Source of the DNA: Aureispira sp. CCB-E
Lineage (GTDB): Bacteria; Bacteroidota; Bacteroidia; Chitinophagales; Saprospiraceae
Length of the DNA stretch: 64,000 bases
NCBI RefSeq assembly: GCF_031326345.1
Contig: NZ_CP133671.1
Coordinates: 434,001-498,000, forward strand
Direction of reading: 5' to 3'
Shown here: positions 36,468 to 45,822 of the stretch, one piece after another
How the letters are laid out: each line of letters begins with the position of its first letter
Numbering within the stretch: position 1 is the first letter of the stretch
Notes under the pieces: generated by a model
Seen by the model: only the letters and a program-made list of their open reading frames with translations
Told to the model about the DNA's origin: nothing
The model's database searches: none
Program-made: the position numbers and the translations under genes

Positions 36468-38111
36468 TTATCGAGCTAGAGTTACTTCTCCTCTCTTGGA
36501 AACACGTACCCCATAATCATCGTAATATTGGAGTAAATAAATATAAACCTCAGAAGCGGCAATTTGTCCCTTAAATTGCCCATCCCAAGGGGCATAATTG
36601 GCGTTGGTCTGATAGACGATTTGTCCCCAACGATTGTAAATTTCAAAATTAATAATTTCTAAATCACATTTTGTAACTGGACCAAATGTATCGTTAACAC
36701 CATCGGCATTGGGCGTGAAAATATCAGGTATTCCTTCAAAGCAATCACATTCCTTGGTTGATACTTCTATTTCCTTTGTCTTACTTCCGCAAATATTGCT
36801 AACAGATACAGAATAAATACCTGCTTGTTGTACCCAAAAGGTAGGACTAGTAGAATTATCTTGCCAAGTGTAGGTTGTTGATGAGTGCATATGGGTGGCG
36901 TCCAATACAAAAGAACTGCCTTCACAGATCGTTGTTGGATAGTCGTCCCAATAAAAATCAGGCATAGAAGTATAACTCACAGAAATACTATCGGTACTAA
37001 CACAGTTATCCAGAGTAACCGAAACGGCATAGATTCCACTCTGATTGATGGTGTAGTTGGGGTCCGTGCTCGCATCTTGCCAAAGATAAGTAGAATTATT
37101 TTGATAAACATCTAACGTTAAAAATTCTCCTTCGCACAAAGTAGTGTCCTTGCCCAAGTCAAGCGAGGGATAATCCGTAACGTAAACAAAGGCACTATCT
37201 GTTTGTGTACAGTTGTTTATAGATACAGTGACTGAATAAAGACCAGATGTAGAAGCGGTATATTGCGAAACAGTAGCATTGTCTTGCCAAACGTAACTAG
37301 CATTGCGGACTCTAGCATCCAAAATTGCATTATTTCCTCGACAAATATGTGTTGTATCTACCAAGTCTAAGCTTGAAAAATCTATATCTTCTGCCAAAGA
37401 AGCCGTCCCCAAGATATTACCAGGAATAATATTAGAACACTGTAAAACTCTTTGTGCAGGGTTTTGGTTGGGAACTTTGTAAACGTTCTTTCCCGAAAAT
37501 GCATATAGTTCAGGAGAACAACCAATAGAGGCGAGCCCAAATACATTACTAAGTGAGTTGAAGCGACCTTTATTTTTAGTATTTGGGAAATTAGGTTTAT
37601 TTAAATTCTTAATATCTATTTCTACTAACTTTGATCCATAAGGAACATGAACAACGGCTGATAAGTATAACTTGCCATTTAACAAAGCAATGTCTCCATC
37701 TGGGTCCACCCACAAACTAGTATTACCAATATGAGTGGCAGTTCCTCTGAATAAGTCAATCGTGTATATTCGATCCCCTTGTCCCATGGCATATAAAACA
37801 CCTTTTTTGGAGAATGTTAAGGAATTTAGATAGACTGGAATATTATTAATTAAAGATATTGTTGCATCGATTCGGCTAATTTTGTATAGGTTATAATCAT
37901 AACCTATACCATAGAGTATTTTACTGACAGGATTCATCGCAATATCAAGGAATACAGTATCTAATTTCCCAATGGTTCGAGCCCTACAAGTAGACACATC
38001 AATTAAGTACAAAGAATCTGGCGTATTAACATATGCTTGATTTTGAGCAAATAATTGAAAGTGAAAAATACTGAAAATAAAAAATAGTATTGATCTTATG
38101 AGTTGTGTCAT
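36468..38111 (-). CDS. T9SS type B sorting-domain protein (gliding motility-associated C-terminal domain)
   Basis: The 547-residue protein has a signal peptide to about residue 22 (LFAQ). The first half (about 25-250) resembles a beta-propeller (YLIDVSTCRART, LYGIGYDYNLYKI, VLYAMGQGDRIYTID). Three Ig-like repeats follow (about 255-450), each carrying a cysteine pair and a SVTVSINNCTQTDSAF-like strand. The C-terminal 90 residues are the CHU_C domain: IPDIFTPNADGVNDTF, FEIYNRWGQIVYQT, PWDGQFKGQ and YIYLLQYYD. This domain is the type B signal for type IX secretion. The protein is therefore a surface or secreted adhesin-like cargo of the machine that includes SprA at 52.7-60.1 kb. Partner unknown. 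Confidence 0.88.
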   Translation of the reverse strand: MTQLIRSILFFIFSIFHFQLFAQNQAYVNTPDSLYLIDVSTCRARTIGKLDTVFLDIAMNPVSKILYGIGYDYNLYKISRIDATISLINNIPVYLNSLTFSKKGVLYAMGQGDRIYTIDLFRGTATHIGNTSLWVDPDGDIALLNGKLYLSAVVHVPYGSKLVEIDIKNLNKPNFPNTKNKGRFNSLSNVFGLASIGCSPELYAFSGKNVYKVPNQNPAQRVLQCSNIIPGNILGTASLAEDIDFSSLDLVDTTHICRGNNAILDARVRNASYVWQDNATVSQYTASTSGLYSVTVSINNCTQTDSAFVYVTDYPSLDLGKDTTLCEGEFLTLDVYQNNSTYLWQDASTDPNYTINQSGIYAVSVTLDNCVSTDSISVSYTSMPDFYWDDYPTTICEGSSFVLDATHMHSSTTYTWQDNSTSPTFWVQQAGIYSVSVSNICGSKTKEIEVSTKECDCFEGIPDIFTPNADGVNDTFGPVTKCDLEIINFEIYNRWGQIVYQTNANYAPWDGQFKGQIAASEVYIYLLQYYDDYGVRVSKRGEVTLAR

Positions 38112-38775
38112 TCGATAACTTAATTGAATAATGATAAAATAGGTATTGTATATAGGGGCAGTAGTAGTAGTACAAACTAAACTTATTGCATGATAATTAA
38201 AAAGATGGTATGCTTAAAAAACATTTGTAGCTGTTTCCCACGATAAAAAAATTATAAAATATATTATAATCAGTATGGTTAGCATTTTTTTTCTCAAAAA
38301 ACACCATTCAAACAATATTGATTGGTTGGATTAAAATTTTAGGAGTATTGCATTTGGAGGCTATTATGGGGCATAATTATTATAGAGTTTTACCTAGCTT
38401 ACTCAAAATATCTTGGAGAGACATAGAGAAGATAGACAAAAAATAGATGTTTTGCTGAAGAGAAAGGAAGAGGATGTCAAAAATAAGACATTTTATAGCA
38501 GCTTATCTTAAAAAGTAAGCGGCTTTTTTTATATTACAAGGTGATAGATTCAAACCACTATCTTATAACTTGTTACAAGTTTTTAGAGTGTGTTATAGAA
38601 GATATAGGTCATGATATTTTTTAATTATAATCGAATATAATAATAGTCCGATAAAACCATATGAACAACATCAGAAACAAACTCTATATATATTTATTGA
38701 GGGAGTTGTTATTGATCATTAGTTTGATGTGGTTTTGTTTAAAGTTAGCAATAATGGACTACTAACGCAAGCAAG
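38112..38775 (+). other. 660-base gap with a possible small peptide and terminator
   Basis: A short frame from the ATG at 38366 to 38446 encodes 26 residues. It is followed 50 bases later by a hairpin (38497-38505 with 38516-38524, one mismatch) and a T run at 38524-38530. This looks like the end of a small transcript, but neither gene nor promoter is certain. The remaining sequence is A+T-rich without further signals. Confidence 0.3.
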
Positions 38776-40374
38776 ATGAAGCAAATAGATGTATTGGTAA
38801 TTGGATCAGGAGTTGCAGGCTTAACTATTGCCATAAAAATGGCAGAGCGTCATCCCGACAAAAAAATTTGTGTTTTGACAAAAGCTACCAAGGAGGAAAG
38901 CAACACACGTTATGCACAAGGTGGAGTGGCTGCCGTTTGGAATTTTGATACAGATTCTTTCGACAAGCATATTGAAGATACGCTAGATGCAGGAGACGGT
39001 CTTTGTGATTTGAATGCTGTCAATATTGTTGTCAAAGAAGGTCCAACGAGAGTGCGAGAATTGATTGAGTGGGGGACGCGTTTTGACAAAAATTTAAGTG
39101 ACTATGATTTGGGAAAAGAAGGTGGTCATTCAGAAAATCGAATTTTACACTTTAAGGATTTGACTGGTTGGGAGATTCAACGGGCTTTGAATGAAAAAGC
39201 AAAAAGTTATCCGAACCTTGAGTACTATGATCATTACTTTGCAATTGATTTAATTACACAGCACCACTTAGGTAAACAAGTTACTCGTATAACACCTAAT
39301 ATAGAGTGCTATGGAGCGTATGTATTGAACACTCAAAACAAGGAAATAGAAACATTTTTAGCCAAATTTACCGTTGTAGCTACTGGCGGAGCTGGACAGG
39401 TTTATAAGACAACGACAAACCCTAGTATCGCTACAGGAGATGGAATGGCAATGTTTTATAGAGCCAAAGGGCGCATGGAAAATATGGAGTTTGTACAATT
39501 TCATCCAACTTCTTTGTACAATCCTGTTGTTGAAAACCCTGCATTTTTGGTATCGGAGGCGGTGCGTGGCTTTGGAGCCATTCTCAAAACACCAGAAGGA
39601 GAGGAGTTTATGCACAAATATGATCCAAGAAAGTCTTTGGCACCTAGAGATATTGTGGCAAGAGCGATTGACAACGAAATGAAGATGCGAGGACAAGATT
39701 ACATGATGTTGGACTGTTCTCATTTGGATAAAGATGCTTTTGTAGCTCATTTTCCAACGATTTATGATAAGTGTATTAGCCTTGGAATCGACCCAATGAA
39801 AGATTTAATTCCTGTGGTTCCAGCGGCACATTATATCTGTGGTGGTATTAAAACGGATGAAATGGGGCAGACTTCTATTCAAAACTTGTACGCTTGTGGA
39901 GAATGTAGTTGTACAGGCTTGCATGGGGCCAATCGACTAGCTTCCAATTCTTTGTTGGAAGGATTAGTTTATGCAGAACGGGTGGTGCAGGATATTTCAG
40001 GTCGTATTGATAATACAGAATTTCAGGCGGGGATTCCAGATTGGGATGCTACAGGCACAACAGACCCTAATGAGTTGGTCTTGATTACACAAAGTATCAA
40101 GGAGCTAAAAGAAATTATGAGTAGTTACGTGGGAATTGTTCGATCAAGTGTGCGTTTAAAAAGAGCCTTCGATCGCTTGCATATTTTGTACGAAGAAACA
40201 GAGCAACTGTATAGTACAACTACTATATCGCCGCAACTCTGTGAGTTGAGAAACTTAATTACAATTGCTTATATGATTACACGTTCAGCAGCTACTCGCA
40301 AAGAAAGTAGAGGTTTACACTATACCACTGATTACCCTGAAAAACAATCGTTTTTAGAAGTAACCTTGATGTAA
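38776..40374 (+). CDS. nadB: L-aspartate oxidase
   Basis: NadB oxidises L-aspartate to iminoaspartate with FAD, the first step of de novo NAD synthesis. The 532-residue protein begins with the FAD fold VLVIGSGVAGLTIAIKMAE. It has the NTRYAQGGVAAVW motif, the active-site segment MEFVQFHPTSLYNP, and the late PVVPAAHYICGGIKTD and LASNSLLEGLVYAERV stretches of the fumarate-reductase flavoprotein family. The helical C-terminal domain ends with SRGLHYTTDYPE, in which the His and Tyr of aspartate oxidases are conserved. A Crp/Fnr regulator starts 11 bases after the stop, so the pair is probably co-transcribed. NadA and NadC are not in the window. Confidence 0.95.
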   Translation: MKQIDVLVIGSGVAGLTIAIKMAERHPDKKICVLTKATKEESNTRYAQGGVAAVWNFDTDSFDKHIEDTLDAGDGLCDLNAVNIVVKEGPTRVRELIEWGTRFDKNLSDYDLGKEGGHSENRILHFKDLTGWEIQRALNEKAKSYPNLEYYDHYFAIDLITQHHLGKQVTRITPNIECYGAYVLNTQNKEIETFLAKFTVVATGGAGQVYKTTTNPSIATGDGMAMFYRAKGRMENMEFVQFHPTSLYNPVVENPAFLVSEAVRGFGAILKTPEGEEFMHKYDPRKSLAPRDIVARAIDNEMKMRGQDYMMLDCSHLDKDAFVAHFPTIYDKCISLGIDPMKDLIPVVPAAHYICGGIKTDEMGQTSIQNLYACGECSCTGLHGANRLASNSLLEGLVYAERVVQDISGRIDNTEFQAGIPDWDATGTTDPNELVLITQSIKELKEIMSSYVGIVRSSVRLKRAFDRLHILYEETEQLYSTTTISPQLCELRNLITIAYMITRSAATRKESRGLHYTTDYPEKQSFLEVTLM

Positions 40375-40385
40375 AAACAATAAGC

Positions 40386-41048
40386 ATGCAAACGTTAACC
40401 AAACTTTGGTATTTAGAACAATTTGATATTTTTAAAGTGCTCACTAAAACAGAATTAAAATTAGTGGCAGAAACTTCTATTCATAAGCCTTATAAGAAGG
40501 ATGATCCAATTATGTTTCCTTTTAACTCTCAAAAAACAATTTACTTGTTGAAAGAAGGGGCTGTGAAAGTGGGTAATTACACCGAAAATGGAGAAGAAAA
40601 CTTAAAATATCTCTTGAATTCTGGAAATATTTTTGGCGAATTGGCTTTAGCAGATGGGAATTCCAACGATTTTGTTGTTGCTGCCGAAAACTGCACCGTC
40701 TGCACTTTGCATATTGATGTGATTCAAAATATTATGTCAAAAAACAAGGCGTTTAATCGTGCAATGTACAAACTAATTGGTCTGAGGTTGCGAAAAGTAG
40801 AATTTCAAATTGCTCAAATTATATACAAAGACTCTACGACTAGAATTATTGACTTTCTTTTGGAGTTGGGCAAAGATTTTGGAAAACATAAGGATAATAG
40901 CTTAATTGTTAAGAAATTCTTGAACAATACAGAAATTGGTAAACTTACTTTTACTTCTCGTCAAACGGTTAGTAGTGTTTTGAACAAACTAAAACGTTCT
41001 GGAAATATAGACTATGACGACAAAACAATCAGAATTATTAACCTATAA
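40386..41048 (+). CDS. Crp/Fnr-family transcriptional regulator
   Basis: The 220-residue protein has an N-terminal cyclic-nucleotide-binding-like barrel (about residues 15-130; GAVKVGNYTENGEENLKYLL, GNIFGELALADG). A long dimer helix follows, then a winged-helix DNA-binding domain whose recognition helix reads IGKLTFTSRQTVSSVLNKLK. There are two Cys in ENCTVCTLH but no N-terminal Fe-S cluster cysteines, so an oxygen-sensing FNR cluster is not indicated. The ligand is unknown. It follows nadB by 11 bases and may regulate NAD metabolism or respiration (inference). The role of the palindrome just downstream (41133) is open. Confidence 0.88.
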   Translation: MQTLTKLWYLEQFDIFKVLTKTELKLVAETSIHKPYKKDDPIMFPFNSQKTIYLLKEGAVKVGNYTENGEENLKYLLNSGNIFGELALADGNSNDFVVAAENCTVCTLHIDVIQNIMSKNKAFNRAMYKLIGLRLRKVEFQIAQIIYKDSTTRIIDFLLELGKDFGKHKDNSLIVKKFLNNTEIGKLTFTSRQTVSSVLNKLKRSGNIDYDDKTIRIINL

Positions 41049-41132
41049 AGCCGTTCGGTTGCTACAAACTAGAATCGTTTCTTACAAGAATCGGAGTATA
41101 AAAATTTTAGATTCGCAAAATGTATGCTTGCG

Positions 41133-41148
41133 GAGCAATTAATTGCTC
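41133..41148. promoter_or_regulatory. 16-bp perfect palindrome between the Crp/Fnr gene and trmB
   Basis: GAGCAATTAATTGCTC reads the same on both strands. It is 85 bases past the regulator's stop and about 185 before trmB. It could be an operator for a dimeric protein, or a coincidence. Confidence 0.35.
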
Positions 41149-41195
41149 TATTCCAAAAAGTTCACTGAAGTTTGTATATTTGCGGACTCTAAACA

Positions 41196-41248
41196 CCTCA
41201 TTACTTCGTGGCTTTTTTCGTTTTACAAAAAGTCATGAAGTAGTAAGG
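41196..41248 (+). other. 22-bp hairpin with forward-strand wobble pairs
   Basis: Arms 41196-41217 and 41227-41248 pair over 22 positions, with three G-U pairs and one mismatch when read as forward RNA. This implies an RNA element. No clean U run follows at once, so it could be an untranslated-leader structure or a weak terminator upstream of trmB. The gap 41049-41332 has no gene. Confidence 0.45.
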
Positions 41249-41332
41249 TCATATACTTCTATTTTTAATAATTGCTGAAAAATTGTAGCAGGTCTAGATT
41301 CTTGATTTGCTCTTAGTGATAAATATAAACCA

Positions 41333-42013
41333 ATGACAAAGCTTAGCAAACTCCAAAAATTTGCAGCCATTAGAACCTTTCCCAATGTTTATTCGTCTAA
41401 AGGACATAATACACCACTTGTCGTAGATTATCAAGGAAATGATGTAGACATGAAAGGGCAATGGCAAAATCATTTTCAAAATGACAATCCAATTATTTTG
41501 GAAGTGGCGTGTGGAAAAGGACATTACGCACGTGGTTTAGGAAAAATGTATCCTGAAAATAATTATATCGGAGTTGAAATCAAAGGGAATCGCCTCTGGA
41601 CAGGAGCCAATGGTGCTTTGTTGAACAAAGAAGAAAATGTTGCTTTCTTAAGAGCTAGAATAGAGTTTATGGAATACTATTTTGCTCTAGGAGAAGTATC
41701 CGAAATTTGGATTACATTTCCTGATCCACAATTAGGAAAGGCACGAAAACGCACTACAGCACCAAGATTCTTGGATGTGTATCGCCATATTCTCAAAAAG
41801 GACAATAATCGTGTGCACCTAAAAACAGATTCTCCAGAGTTGTATGAATACACCTTAGAAGTATTAGAAGAACAGCAAATTGAAATCTTGTATCAAAATG
41901 ATAATATTTATGCTCAAGAGTTGGATTTTCCTGAGTTGGATATTAAGACATTTTATGAAGAAATGCACCTAAAGGACAATAGAACAATCAAATATATTCA
42001 ATTTACATTATAG
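41333..42013 (+). CDS. trmB: tRNA (guanine(46)-N7)-methyltransferase
   Basis: TrmB places the m7G46 in the variable loop of tRNAs, using SAM in the cytoplasm. The 226-residue protein has motif I ILEVACGKGHYARGLGKMYP, the family's IGVEIKGNRLWTGAN, and the signature EIWITFPDPQLGKARKRTTAPRFL. These are the characteristic sequences of the bacterial enzyme. Its length is normal. It precedes an O-antigen-ligase-like gene by 20 bases, so the two are probably co-transcribed, although the products look functionally unrelated. Confidence 0.95.
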   Translation: MTKLSKLQKFAAIRTFPNVYSSKGHNTPLVVDYQGNDVDMKGQWQNHFQNDNPIILEVACGKGHYARGLGKMYPENNYIGVEIKGNRLWTGANGALLNKEENVAFLRARIEFMEYYFALGEVSEIWITFPDPQLGKARKRTTAPRFLDVYRHILKKDNNRVHLKTDSPELYEYTLEVLEEQQIEILYQNDNIYAQELDFPELDIKTFYEEMHLKDNRTIKYIQFTL

Positions 42014-42033
42014 AGTAAGTCTGCCAGTCATTT

Positions 42034-43290
42034 ATGGAGTCAAAAATACAGTTTTTCTTAGGACAATATCCTCGACAAAAATTAATTTATGCTACCTGTA
42101 TAAGTTTATTTATTGGGCTAATTTGTTCTAAGTTTTTGTTGACACTGTCCATGATTGGATTTGTAGTTTTGGGTATATTATCTCCAACAATAAAACAAGA
42201 TTGGAAACGTATTGGGGCAAACAAATCGTTCATCGCTACATTAGGTATATTTGTATTATTTCTTTTCAGTGCTTTGACCTCTGATAATTGGGAGGCATCC
42301 ATGGTTCGTTTGCGGATAGCCTTGCCACTACTCATATTGCCTATTGCGTTTGGGCTGTTGCCAACTTTTTCTAAAAAATCCTATCAAGAATTGTTGGCCA
42401 TCTATTTTTATATGATGGTGATTGCCTGTTTAGGAGTTTTAGTCAACTACGGACTACACTATGAAGCAATGCAACAACGTCTAATTGTGAGCAAAGCTAT
42501 TCCAACACCAAATGGAGAGCATATTCGATTCAGTTTGATGATAAATCTAGCTGTTTTTGCAGGATTTTGGTTGCTCCAGCAAGGGTTTCATTGGAAGAAT
42601 GCAAGCGAGAAATGGCTGCTCCGCTTTCTTGTCTTATTTCTGATCATTACACTACACTTACTATCGGTGAGAATTGGTCTTTTGGTCTTGTATGGAGGAA
42701 TAGGAACAACGGTTTTGTATTATATGCTGAGCAAAAGGCATTATGGGATTGGAATGATCTTATTAGTGGGAATGTGTGTGGTGCCTTATTTGGCATACAA
42801 GTATGTTCCAAGTATTAGAACCAAGGTTGATTTGACCAAACACAATTGGGATATGTATCGACAGGGACATATTGGGGAGTATTCAGATACTCGTCGTTTG
42901 TTGTCATACAAAATAGCGTGGGATGTAGCGCAACAATCACCTTGGTTTGGGGTTGGGATTGGAGATTTGAATGATGAGCAAGCCAAGCAATATGAGGCGC
43001 ATTATCCAGATCAAAAAGTCATGTATCCTCACAATTTCTTTTTGACATTGTATGCAGCTACAGGAATCATCGGGTTGCTATTTTTTCTGAGTTGTTTTTT
43101 ATTCCCTTTCTTTTACCATCAAAACTATAAGAATCTATTTTTTCTCTTGTTTTATGTAACAATATTCTTGTCATTTATGACAGAGAATACACTTTTGAGC
43201 GCGATAGGGCTTGGTATTTATAGTTTCTTTTTGTTATTTTCTGTCAACTATTTAGAAGGGAGTTATCAAAAAGCAAGGATACCATCATAA
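42034..43290 (+). CDS. O-antigen ligase family (Wzy_C) polytopic membrane protein
   Basis: The 418-residue protein has about 10-11 predicted membrane helices and a large loop between about residues 260 and 330. The loop has an Arg-rich part (SDTRRLLSYKIAWDVAQQ) and the conserved PHNFFLTLYAATGIIGLLFFL next to the following helix. These features match Wzy_C proteins, which transfer polysaccharide or glycan chains from a lipid carrier to an acceptor. The acceptor cannot be predicted, and neighbouring glycosyltransferases are absent. It follows trmB by 20 bases and ends at a terminator. Confidence 0.82.
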   Translation: MESKIQFFLGQYPRQKLIYATCISLFIGLICSKFLLTLSMIGFVVLGILSPTIKQDWKRIGANKSFIATLGIFVLFLFSALTSDNWEASMVRLRIALPLLILPIAFGLLPTFSKKSYQELLAIYFYMMVIACLGVLVNYGLHYEAMQQRLIVSKAIPTPNGEHIRFSLMINLAVFAGFWLLQQGFHWKNASEKWLLRFLVLFLIITLHLLSVRIGLLVLYGGIGTTVLYYMLSKRHYGIGMILLVGMCVVPYLAYKYVPSIRTKVDLTKHNWDMYRQGHIGEYSDTRRLLSYKIAWDVAQQSPWFGVGIGDLNDEQAKQYEAHYPDQKVMYPHNFFLTLYAATGIIGLLFFLSCFLFPFFYHQNYKNLFFLLFYVTIFLSFMTENTLLSAIGLGIYSFFLLFSVNYLEGSYQKARIPS

Positions 43291-43330
43291 AAAAAATAAG
43301 TTGTTAAGATTCTACACTCAACAACTTATT
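43288..43330. terminator. terminator between the ligase-like gene and panD
   Basis: Arms 43295-43305 and 43320-43330 form a perfect 11-bp stem with a 14-base loop. On the reverse strand the A run 43288-43298 becomes a T run, which suits the end of panD 43 bases away. Confidence 0.75.
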
Positions 43331-43372
43331 TACTATATAAGAACTTTGTTTGGACAAGCACTACTAAGGAAC

Positions 43373-43720
43373 CTAGTTTAAAGCATTCTTTTCGTTAGGA
43401 AAAACAATTGTTGGTTCAAAAGTTTTCGCCTCTTCAGGTGATAGAAAAGCATAACCGATAATAATAATAATATCGCCAACTTGACATCTGCGAGCAGCAG
43501 CACCATTTAAACAGATAACCCCTGAGCCTCTTTCTCCCTTAATAACATAGGTTTCTAATCTTTCCCCATTGTTATTGTTTACTATTTGCACACGCTCTCC
43601 TTCAAATATATTAGCAGCTTCCATTAAATCTTCATCAATCGTAATACTACCAACGTAATTAAGGTTGGCTTCTGTCACTGTAGCACAGTGAATTTTTGAT
43701 TTGAACATTTGTAAGAACAT
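43373..43720 (-). CDS. panD: aspartate 1-decarboxylase (pyruvoyl enzyme)
   Basis: PanD makes beta-alanine for pantothenate and coenzyme A. The 115-residue proenzyme has the self-cleavage site Gly24-Ser25 in NYVGSITID, where Ser25 becomes the pyruvoyl group. The active-site region [22 protein letters not shown], with a conserved Tyr and Arg, is also present. Size and motif spacing match the family. The ATG at 43720 fits the standard N-terminus and lies 46 bases after a TACCTTTG box. Coenzyme A supply is also needed by the HMG-CoA reductase and the E1 enzyme in this window, but the genes are not linked. Confidence 0.96.
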   Translation of the reverse strand: MFLQMFKSKIHCATVTEANLNYVGSITIDEDLMEAANIFEGERVQIVNNNNGERLETYVIKGERGSGVICLNGAAARRCQVGDIIIIIGYAFLSPEEAKTFEPTIVFPNEKNALN

Positions 43721-43765
43721 AATTCAATTATTTTATCTTAAAATCAAAAGTAAATTTTTGTGCCA

Positions 43766-43773
43766 CAAAGGTA
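43766..43773 (-). promoter_or_regulatory. candidate -7 box for panD
   Basis: The reverse strand reads TACCTTTG, a perfect TAnnTTTG, 46 bases before the ATG. No TTG lies at the expected distance upstream of it. Confidence 0.5.
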
Positions 43774-43832
43774 CGCTTTAGTTATGATAAAAGGAAATTA
43801 AGACAAAAATCGAGATTGGTATACTAAAAATG

Positions 43833-43861
43833 AAAAGAGCCTGTGGGCAACAGGCTCTTTT
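43833..43861. terminator. strong hairpin in the panD-lipoprotein gap
   Basis: Arms AAAAGAGCCTGT (43833-43844) and 43850-43861 form a perfect 12-bp stem with a 5-base loop, with A and T runs on both outer sides. It lies about 175 bases past the stop of the reverse-strand lipoprotein gene. The rest of 43721-44034 shows no gene. Confidence 0.75.
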
Positions 43862-44034
43862 ATTCTCAATCTTTGAAGATGAATAAACTCAACTAAAAAG
43901 GTTCTATGAACACTACTCTATTTACTAAGATGCGAGTAAATTAATTTTTGGTGTATTTGGTGCAAAAAAAAAATACTTTTTTCTCTTTTACTTGAAAAAT
44001 ATTCATTTTGTTGATTGATAATCAGGGTGTTATT

Positions 44035-45510
44035 TTATTGAACATTAACCGTAATTGTTTCACTTAGGTTACCATGACAAACCGTAATGGTTGCTGTACC
44101 AGCGTTAAAGCTAGTAGCAGAAATTTCGCCATTAAAATCTACATCGGCAACTTGTACGTTATCACTACAATAAACTAATGCAGCATTACTAATAGGGTTA
44201 CCTGAGTTATCTAAGACCTCTGCTTGAATTTGAGCTGTTTGCCCGATACTTAGAGTTACATTGTTAGGACTAGTCAAGTTCAAACTTGCAGCAGCTATAT
44301 CTTGGGCACCACAGTTGCAATTTCCAGAACTGACAGCAACCGAAAGAACCCCAACACCTGGCTCTATATCTGGATCAGAAGGGTGAGAAGCAATCACATA
44401 AGTAATTAAGCCAAGAGTAGCATTGCTTTTTACGGTCGCCAAACCATTATTATCGATGGTAGCGATATCAAAAATAGAGAACCCATAAGTTGGGATTTCC
44501 CATGTTAAGTTAGAAGGAGTTGTCATTGCGCCTAAAGCTAATTCTCCGTTACTATTTCGAACAACATCGTATTGTTTGGCTGTAAATTGTTTGGTTTGAC
44601 CAGCAGGAACAGTAGCGTAGTATGGATCAACAATAATTACTTTGTTAGGAGCAACCACCAACTCGGCGCTACCAGTAATTCCTTCGGCAGTCGCACGAAT
44701 AGTTGTCGTACCAACTTTTAATGGCGTAATATTTCCAGAAGCGTCAACACTAGCGATATTAGGATCTACAACAGACCAACTGAAATTAGTACTAACTTCT
44801 TGATTGTCGATATTGTATGCTTTTGCGCTGTATTGTGTTGTTTCTGTTTTTAAAATAGTATTAGAATTGGGGCTAAGTACAATACGAGAAACTGGTAGAG
44901 GAACACTAATTGGTCCTAAGACAACAACAGGAACAGTAACAACAGGTGTTCCTGTCAAACCATTGGCTGTTACTGTAATTTGACAGCTACCAACTCCTAC
45001 AAAATTAACCATTCCAGTATTAGATACTGTGGCAACATTGGCATCACTAGATTGATAACTATACGTAGTAGAACCTGTTCCAAGATAAACCGCTTCTAAT
45101 TGAATATCTGGGAAATCGGTGTCTACTAAAATAGCAGAAGGTGCGACAGCAAATAGACCAGGAACTTGAATGTTTAGCGGTGCCTCGGCTGTTAGGGTTA
45201 CTCCCCCTACATTAACGGAAGCTTTGATTGTTGTAACGCCAACTTCGCTAATGGTAACTTGCCCGTTGCTTCCAATACTTGCAACAGAAGAGTTGCCACT
45301 AGACCAAGTCACATTGGTAGCCGTAGTTTTGTTGCCTGAAGCGTCAATTAATGCAGCACTATATGTAATATTTTGCCCTGGCTCAGCAGACATGGCTCCG
45401 TTTTCTATAACTAGCAGTTGGCTGCTATCTGTTGATACATCATCTGGTTTACAACTATTCAGAAAAAGTAGGGTTAAGGTAAATAATAAGAATGAAATGT
45501 ATGTTTTCAT
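44035..45510 (-). CDS. lipoprotein with tandem bacterial Ig-like (BIG2-type) domains
   Basis: The 491-residue protein starts with a lipoprotein signal (MKTYISFLLFTLTLLFLNSC, Cys20). It is made almost entirely of Ig-like repeats of the BIG2 type (about residues 35-490). Each repeat ends in a VASIGSNGQVTISEVGVTTI-like strand; others are VATVSNTGMVNFVGVG and IASVDASGNITPLKVGTTTI. There are about four to five such units. Repeats of this kind are common in surface adhesins and in outer-membrane lipoproteins. No catalytic domain is present. Sorting to the cell surface is possible but not shown. Its promoter region is shared with the divergent gene to its right. Confidence 0.85.
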   Translation of the reverse strand: MKTYISFLLFTLTLLFLNSCKPDDVSTDSSQLLVIENGAMSAEPGQNITYSAALIDASGNKTTATNVTWSSGNSSVASIGSNGQVTISEVGVTTIKASVNVGGVTLTAEAPLNIQVPGLFAVAPSAILVDTDFPDIQLEAVYLGTGSTTYSYQSSDANVATVSNTGMVNFVGVGSCQITVTANGLTGTPVVTVPVVVLGPISVPLPVSRIVLSPNSNTILKTETTQYSAKAYNIDNQEVSTNFSWSVVDPNIASVDASGNITPLKVGTTTIRATAEGITGSAELVVAPNKVIIVDPYYATVPAGQTKQFTAKQYDVVRNSNGELALGAMTTPSNLTWEIPTYGFSIFDIATIDNNGLATVKSNATLGLITYVIASHPSDPDIEPGVGVLSVAVSSGNCNCGAQDIAAASLNLTSPNNVTLSIGQTAQIQAEVLDNSGNPISNAALVYCSDNVQVADVDFNGEISATSFNAGTATITVCHGNLSETITVNVQ

Positions 45511-45623
45511 AATAAATAGTATTGGATAAAATGGTGAAAAAATAAGGGCTAAAAAGTATCCTTTTTACAGCTTGCCAAAATAGATTATGATAATAATTAG
45601 GTAGCTAGATGAGTACTTTTTTT

Positions 45624-45650
45624 TACCTTTGTTTGAACGTGCCAAAACTA
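45624..45650. promoter_or_regulatory. overlapping divergent promoter boxes
   Basis: The forward strand has TACCTTTG at 45624-45631, and the reverse strand has TAGTTTTG at 45650-45643. On the reverse strand a TTG lies 16 bases further upstream. The forward box has no TTG partner. They could serve the divergent lipoprotein and helical-protein genes. The rest of 45511-45822 shows nothing else. Confidence 0.4.
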
Positions 45651-45822
45651 AATCAAACATTAAACCCAAAAAAAATATAGACAATGTATATTCATCGTTT
45701 TTAGGTATGATATGATGGTTTTTTGTTGATTATTTTGTTGGTTGTTAGTATTTTAAGTGATTCTCACGTTAATGTGCTTTAGTTCATTTTTTGTGAAGAA
45801 TATTCTTGTTGGTACTCCAAAA

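Noticed and set aside
38366-38446. 26-codon peptide before the 38497 hairpin as a firm gene
   Set aside because: Too short to support by sequence alone; kept only as a note in the gap entry.
45170-45529. 119-residue forward frame within the Ig-like lipoprotein gene
   Set aside because: It lies antisense to a real gene with clear Ig-like repeats and has no independent features.
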